Shown: positions 59,757-64,000 of the stretch, piece by piece
Layout of the letters: each line of letters begins with the position of its first letter
Position numbering within the stretch: position 1 is the first letter of the stretch
Source of the DNA: UBA6985 sp946536225
GTDB taxonomy: Bacteria > Bacillota_I > Bacilli_A > RF39 > UBA660
Assembly (NCBI GenBank): GCA_946536225.1
Contig: CAMNEE010000003.1
Location: 62,001 to 126,000 of the forward strand
DNA: 64,000 nt
Direction of reading: 5' to 3'
Translations under genes and position numbers: made by a program
The notes under the pieces: generated by a model
Seen by the model: only the letters and a program-made list of their open reading frames with translations
Told to the model about the DNA's origin: nothing
Databases searched by the model: none

Positions 59757-60875
59757 ATGAAATTTTCAATTAATAAAAACAAAATACTAGAACAATTAAT
59801 AAATGTTAATAGAGCAATATCTCCTAAGAATATTATTCCTATATTAAATGGAATTAAATTTGAATTAACAAATGAAGGTTTAGATTTAACAGCATCTGAT
59901 CAAGATTTAACTATTAAAGCTCATATCGATAGTAAAGATATAGAAACTATTGAAAGAGAAGGATCTATAGTAATTCAAAGTAAATATATTATAGATATTA
60001 TTAAATCAATGCCAAGTGATATAGTTAATTTTGAAGTAATAGATGGATCTAATATCATTATTCATTCAGAAACTACTCAATATAATTTAAATTGTTTAAA
60101 TAGTGATGATTATCCACAAATTAAATTAGAAGAAAATGCAAACCATATTAGTTTAAATGGTTCTACTTTAAAGCAAATGATTAAACAAACTATATTTGCA
60201 GTATCTACACAAGAAAGTAGACCTTTATTAACAGGTATAAATATTAATATAAATGGTAATATCTTAGAATTTATTACTACTGACTCTTATAGACTTGCTA
60301 AAAAGACTATAGTTTTAGACGAAAATTTCAATGAATCAGTTAATATAGTTGTTCCTGGAAGAAATATGAATGAATTAGATAAAATAGTAGGGGATAATTC
60401 TAATGTTGAAATCCATGTATTTACTAACAAAGTATTATTTAAAGTAGATAACATACTATTCCAATCTAATTTACTAAATGGACAATATCCTAATACTTCA
60501 AATTTTGTTCCTAAAGATTTTGAATATATTATTAATACTAAATTAAATAAATTCTTTGCTTCAATTGATAGAGCTGCATTACTTACTCAAAGTAAAGAAC
60601 GTAATATTGTTAAAATGGAAGCATTAAAAGATAAATTATGTATTTCTTCAATGGCATCAGAAATTGGTAAAGTAGAAGACTATGTAGAAGCTGATAGAAA
60701 TAATGAAGAAAAACTTGTTATTAGTTTCTCAGCTAAATACATGCAAGAAGCACTTAAAACTATGGAATCAGAAGATATTACTATATTTATGAATGGGGAC
60801 TCAGCACCAATAGTAATTAAATCTGCAAGTGATGAATCATTAATCCAATTAATTTTACCTATTAAAACATATTAA
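59757..60875 (+). CDS. dnaN: DNA polymerase III beta clamp
   Basis: 372-residue sliding clamp made of three similar domains. The C terminus IQLILPIKTY fits the family's PM/LPxR-type end. TGINI, SYRLAKK and VPGRNMNEL segments are recognisable. GAGGG precedes the ATG. It follows dnaA by 150 bases and ends in a terminator, so the next gene is transcribed separately. Confidence 0.97.
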   Translation: MKFSINKNKILEQLINVNRAISPKNIIPILNGIKFELTNEGLDLTASDQDLTIKAHIDSKDIETIEREGSIVIQSKYIIDIIKSMPSDIVNFEVIDGSNIIIHSETTQYNLNCLNSDDYPQIKLEENANHISLNGSTLKQMIKQTIFAVSTQESRPLLTGINININGNILEFITTDSYRLAKKTIVLDENFNESVNIVVPGRNMNELDKIVGDNSNVEIHVFTNKVLFKVDNILFQSNLLNGQYPNTSNFVPKDFEYIINTKLNKFFASIDRAALLTQSKERNIVKMEALKDKLCISSMASEIGKVEDYVEADRNNEEKLVISFSAKYMQEALKTMESEDITIFMNGDSAPIVIKSASDESLIQLILPIKTY

Positions 60876-60900
60876 GATAGTTTAAATACTATCTTTTTTT
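60875..60900 (+). terminator. Terminator of dnaN
   Basis: AGATAGT/ACTATCT stem (60875-60881, 60888-60894) with TTTTTTTATTTTTT. Confidence 0.85.
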
Positions 60901-60932
60901 ATTTTTTAACTATTTTCGACATATCTCGACAA

Positions 60933-60941
60933 TTATCAACA
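60933..60941 (+). promoter_or_regulatory. DnaA-box-like site between dnaN and the ComK-like gene
   Basis: TTATCAACA, one base from consensus TTATCCACA. Isolated copy. Confidence 0.45.
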
Positions 60942-60977
60942 TTCACCCCTGATATATTGAAAAAAAGGAGGTGAGTT

Positions 60978-61427
60978 ATGCAAAATTACTTAATAAGTAA
61001 AGATACATTAGCTATTATTCCAGATGGTAAAACAAAAAGTCTAGTTTTTGAGAAAAATAGACAATTTATCGTTAATAGAAAGCCTAATAGCATTATTAAG
61101 TCTAATTGTTCTATGCATGGAAGTAGTTATCAAGGAAGATTAGATGGTACTAAAGTATTAACAGGATATACTTATAAAGCACCAATAATAATAGAAGATA
61201 AGTCTAAATTAATTTTCTTTCCTACATCTTCTCCAAGACTTGAAAGTGTTTCTTGGATAAATCTAGAAAATGTAGATTATGCATATCAAAATAAGAATGA
61301 TTATTCAAATATGATTAGATTTAATAATGGTTTATCTATTAAAATTGATAGTTCTTTAAACATACTAAATAATCAAATTTTAAGAGCTACCAGATTATCA
61401 TCAAAAATTATTCAAAATCGCATCTAA
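60978..61427 (+). CDS. ComK-like competence transcription factor
   Basis: 149 residues resembling ComK. The family landmarks are in order: DTLAIIPDGKTKSLVFEK (about 9-26); CSMHGSSYQGRLDGTKVLTGYTYKAPIII (about 45-73); IFFPTSSPRLESVSWINLENV (about 80-100). ComK drives natural competence in Bacillus by binding paired AT-boxes. A very strong ribosome site (AAGGAGGTGAGTT) is present. The location between dnaN and recF is where Bacillus carries yaaA (S4-domain protein), which is absent here. Assignment is by pattern and fairly confident. Confidence 0.75.
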   Translation: MQNYLISKDTLAIIPDGKTKSLVFEKNRQFIVNRKPNSIIKSNCSMHGSSYQGRLDGTKVLTGYTYKAPIIIEDKSKLIFFPTSSPRLESVSWINLENVDYAYQNKNDYSNMIRFNNGLSIKIDSSLNILNNQILRATRLSSKIIQNRI

Positions 61428-61536
61428 AATTAGAATTTATTTTTTTAAAATACCTCATTTTATGATATAATTATATTGGTATAGGTGTACTACTTATATA
61501 GAAAAACTCGTTAAAATTGATTTTAAGGGGGTTAAA

Positions 61537-62634
61537 ATGAAAATTGAAAAAATTAAGCTAAATAATTTTAGAAATTATTCCAACTTAGAATTAAATTTTA
61601 ATCCGACCAAAAATTTAATAATTGGAAAGAATGGAGAAGGGAAGACAAACATAGTTGAAGCTATATATGTCTTAGCGTTTTCAAAGTCTTTTCGTGGGTC
61701 ACATGAGGATGTAATTGTAAAAAATGGTGAAACATTAACTAGAATTGAAGGGGTTGTTAAAGACAAAAGAAAAACATCCTATAAGGTAATTATTAATGAA
61801 AACAACAAAATTGTTAAAATTGATAATACTGTTATAAGAAAAATAAGTGATTATGTCTCTAATATCAATATTGTACTATTCACATCTGAAGATTTAAAAC
61901 TTATAAAAGATACGCCAAATACTAGAAGAAAGTTAATAAATATTGAATTATCACAATTTAATAATGAGTATTTAAAAATATTAACTGTTTATAACAAGAT
62001 TTTAAAACAAAGAAATAACTATCTTAAAACATTATATTTAAATGGTAATGCTTCTAAAGACTATTTAGATATAATTACAGATCAATTAGTTACATATGGT
62101 CTTAAGATACATGAGTTTAGAAGTGAATTTATTAAAGATATATCTGAATATATTTCAAATAATTATAAGTCTATAGCGAGTGTTGATGGATTAAGTCTTG
62201 TTTATAAGTCTGATTATACTAACAAATCAAAAGAAGATATTCTTAAGTCTTATAAAAGAAGTATTAATTCTGACATAAGATCTGGAGTAACTTCTATGGG
62301 AATTCATAGAGATGACTATGATTTTGTCTTAAATGATAGACAATTAAAAGACTTTGGTTCAGAAGGAGAACAAAAGAATGCAATAATATCATTTAAAATG
62401 GCAGAATTAGACATTTTCAGAGACAAAAAAGGTATTATACCTATTCTTATACTAGATGATCTATTTAGTGAGCTAGATAAGACTAAAATCAATAATATTA
62501 TTAAATTTATTAAAGAAGATATTCAAACATTTATAACAACTACCGAAATTAATAAACTTTCTAAGAGTTTAAAAGCAGGTAGTAAAGTATTTAAAGTTAA
62601 AGATGGAAAAATAGAGGAGGTAAATTATGAGTAA
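61537..62634 (+). CDS. recF: DNA replication and repair protein RecF
   Basis: 365-residue SMC-like ATPase that loads RecA at gaps. Walker A IIGKNGEGKTNIVEAIYVL is at about 28-46, the signature FGSEGEQKNA near 271, and Walker B LILDDLFSELD near 303. AGGGGG precedes the ATG, and a TATAAT (61468) is a plausible -10. It overlaps gyrB by eight bases. Confidence 0.96.
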   Translation: MKIEKIKLNNFRNYSNLELNFNPTKNLIIGKNGEGKTNIVEAIYVLAFSKSFRGSHEDVIVKNGETLTRIEGVVKDKRKTSYKVIINENNKIVKIDNTVIRKISDYVSNINIVLFTSEDLKLIKDTPNTRRKLINIELSQFNNEYLKILTVYNKILKQRNNYLKTLYLNGNASKDYLDIITDQLVTYGLKIHEFRSEFIKDISEYISNNYKSIASVDGLSLVYKSDYTNKSKEDILKSYKRSINSDIRSGVTSMGIHRDDYDFVLNDRQLKDFGSEGEQKNAIISFKMAELDIFRDKKGIIPILILDDLFSELDKTKINNIIKFIKEDIQTFITTTEINKLSKSLKAGSKVFKVKDGKIEEVNYE

Positions 62635-64000
62635 TATGATTAATAAAGAAATTGATGCATATGATGATAGTGAGATTCAAGTTCTTGAAGGACTTGAAGC
62701 TGTACGTAAAAGACCTGGTATGTATATTGGTACTACATCAGAACGTGGACTTCATCATTTAGTATGGGAAATCGTAGATAACTCAGTAGATGAAGCTTTA
62801 GCTGGTTTTTGTACTGAAATACAAGTAACTGTTGAAAAAGGAGATATTATTTCCGTAAGAGATAATGGTCGTGGTATGCCAACAGGTATTAATGAAAAAA
62901 CAGGTAAATCTACTATTGAAACAATTTTTACTGTATTACATGCAGGTGGAAAATTTGGTGGTGGAGGATACAAAGTATCAGGTGGCTTACATGGTGTAGG
63001 TGCATCTGTTGTTAATGCTCTATCTGAATGGCTTGAAGTTAAAGTATTTAGAGATGGAAAAGTACATTTCCAAAAATTCCACAATGGTGGTCATCCAATG
63101 GATGATATGGCTATTATTGATTCATGTGATGATGATATTCATGGTACTGAAGTAAGATTTAAAGCTGATCCAGACATATTTAAAGAAACAACAGTTTATA
63201 AATATGAAACTCTTGAAAGAAGATTAAGAGAACTTGCATTCCTTAATAAAGGACTTAAGATTCACTTAATTGATGAACGTGGAGAAGAAGTAAAGAAAGC
63301 AACTTACCACTATGAAGGTGGTATTGCAGAATATGTTAAGATGCTTAACAAGAATAAACAACCTATTCATGAAGATGTTATTTATTTAGAAGGAATTAAA
63401 GATGATATTTCTATTGAAGTAGCCTTCCAATACAATGATGAATATAAAGAAAATATTTATTCGTTTACTAATAATATCAATACTATCGAAGGTGGTACAC
63501 ATGAAGATGGTGTTAAATCAGCATTAACAAGAGTTATTAACTCATATGCTAAACAAAATAACTTACTTAAAGAAAAAGATGATGCCTTAACAGGTGAAGA
63601 TGTAAGAGAAGGTTTAACAATGATTATTTCTTGTAAACATCCTGATCCTCAATTTGAAGGCCAAACTAAGACTAAACTTGGTAACTCTGAAGTAAGAAAA
63701 ATTGCATCAGATGTATTCTCAGAAGGATTTGAAAGATTCTTAATGGAAAATCCTCAAGATGCAAGAGTTATTATTGATAAAGCAACAACGGCTTCACGTG
63801 CAAGAATTGCTGCTAAAAAAGCAAGAGAAGCAACACGTAGAAAAACTGGACTAGATAATATTAACTTCATGGGTAAACTTACTGATTGTAAGTCAAAAGA
63901 CCCATCAGAATGCGAAATATTCATAGTCGAGGGTGATTCAGCCGGAGGATCTGCAAAAGAAGGAAGAGACTATAATACACAAGCAATTCTTCCTTTAAGA
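62627..64000 (+). CDS. gyrB: DNA gyrase subunit B (5' part; runs off the window)
   Basis: 458 codons are present. The GHKL ATPase domain has EIVDNSVDEALAG, DNGRGMP and GGLHGVGASVVNALS. The transducer has GGTHEDG. The Toprim start EGDSAGGSAK and QAILPLR are at the end. GGAGG lies seven bases before ATG at 62627, inside the recF end. Position after recF indicates gyrB rather than parE. The 3' part lies beyond 64000. Confidence 0.96.
   Translation, partial: MSNMINKEIDAYDDSEIQVLEGLEAVRKRPGMYIGTTSERGLHHLVWEIVDNSVDEALAGFCTEIQVTVEKGDIISVRDNGRGMPTGINEKTGKSTIETIFTVLHAGGKFGGGGYKVSGGLHGVGASVVNALSEWLEVKVFRDGKVHFQKFHNGGHPMDDMAIIDSCDDDIHGTEVRFKADPDIFKETTVYKYETLERRLRELAFLNKGLKIHLIDERGEEVKKATYHYEGGIAEYVKMLNKNKQPIHEDVIYLEGIKDDISIEVAFQYNDEYKENIYSFTNNINTIEGGTHEDGVKSALTRVINSYAKQNNLLKEKDDALTGEDVREGLTMIISCKHPDPQFEGQTKTKLGNSEVRKIASDVFSEGFERFLMENPQDARVIIDKATTASRARIAAKKAREATRRKTGLDNINFMGKLTDCKSKDPSECEIFIVEGDSAGGSAKEGRDYNTQAILPLR

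Overview
The window is AT-rich DNA from a low-GC Bacillota chromosome. Gene content and order point to the class Bacilli: rpmH-rnpA-yidC-jag-mnmE-mnmG-rsmG-parB/noc run one way from a DnaA-box region, and dnaA-dnaN-(comK-like)-recF-gyrB run the other way. murA, sortase-type anchors and lipoproteins indicate a walled Gram-positive cell. TGA is used as a stop codon, so this is not a mycoplasma code. An uncultured gut lineage near RF39 or Erysipelotrichales would fit, but that placement is inference.

Region by region. (1) 1-10.8 kb: a DUF3592-like membrane protein; a lipoprotein; a trxB-trxA-ohrR-SDR-gpx operon under a textbook OhrR operator; a PPi-type phosphofructokinase; a LysR regulator with a decayed HAM1-like protein; and two paralogous surface proteins, one split by a frameshift in a ten-base homopolymer. 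(2) About 10.85-31.16 kb: a roughly 20 kb integrated element. It ends in a tyrosine recombinase and appears to be inserted in a host intrinsic terminator. It carries a MORC/Z1-type restriction system (nuclease-like protein, Z1 ATPase, GHKL ATPase, two poorly known proteins, PD-(D/E)XK protein, fused double C5 methyltransferase), a MazG plus Schlafen-type nuclease-helicase pair, three genes with weak HEPN-like features, an iteron and palindrome region with small DNA-binding proteins, an SSB-like protein, an excisionase-like protein, and a striking four-hairpin non-coding RNA with its own promoter and terminator. (3) 31.2-42.6 kb, mostly minus strand: an ABC exporter, membrane proteins, LMW phosphatase, prepilin, recG flanked by two predicted small RNAs, DUF1146, rpiB and ATP-grasp. 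(4) 42.7-57.9 kb: a transglutaminase-like protein, rpmE, PrsW, murA, prmC-prfA, rpoE (delta), parB/noc, rsmG, mnmG, mnmE, jag, yidC, rnpA, rpmH. (5) 57.9-64 kb: candidate oriC, dnaA, dnaN, a ComK-like gene, recF and the 5' part of gyrB.

How the parts work together: the peroxide operon links thioredoxin recycling and glutathione-peroxidase-type reduction to an organic-peroxide sensor. The island looks like a mobile defence cassette in which the methyltransferase has its own transcript, so protection can precede restriction. The origin region couples replication initiation, ribosome and tRNA modification genes, and a competence-type regulator.
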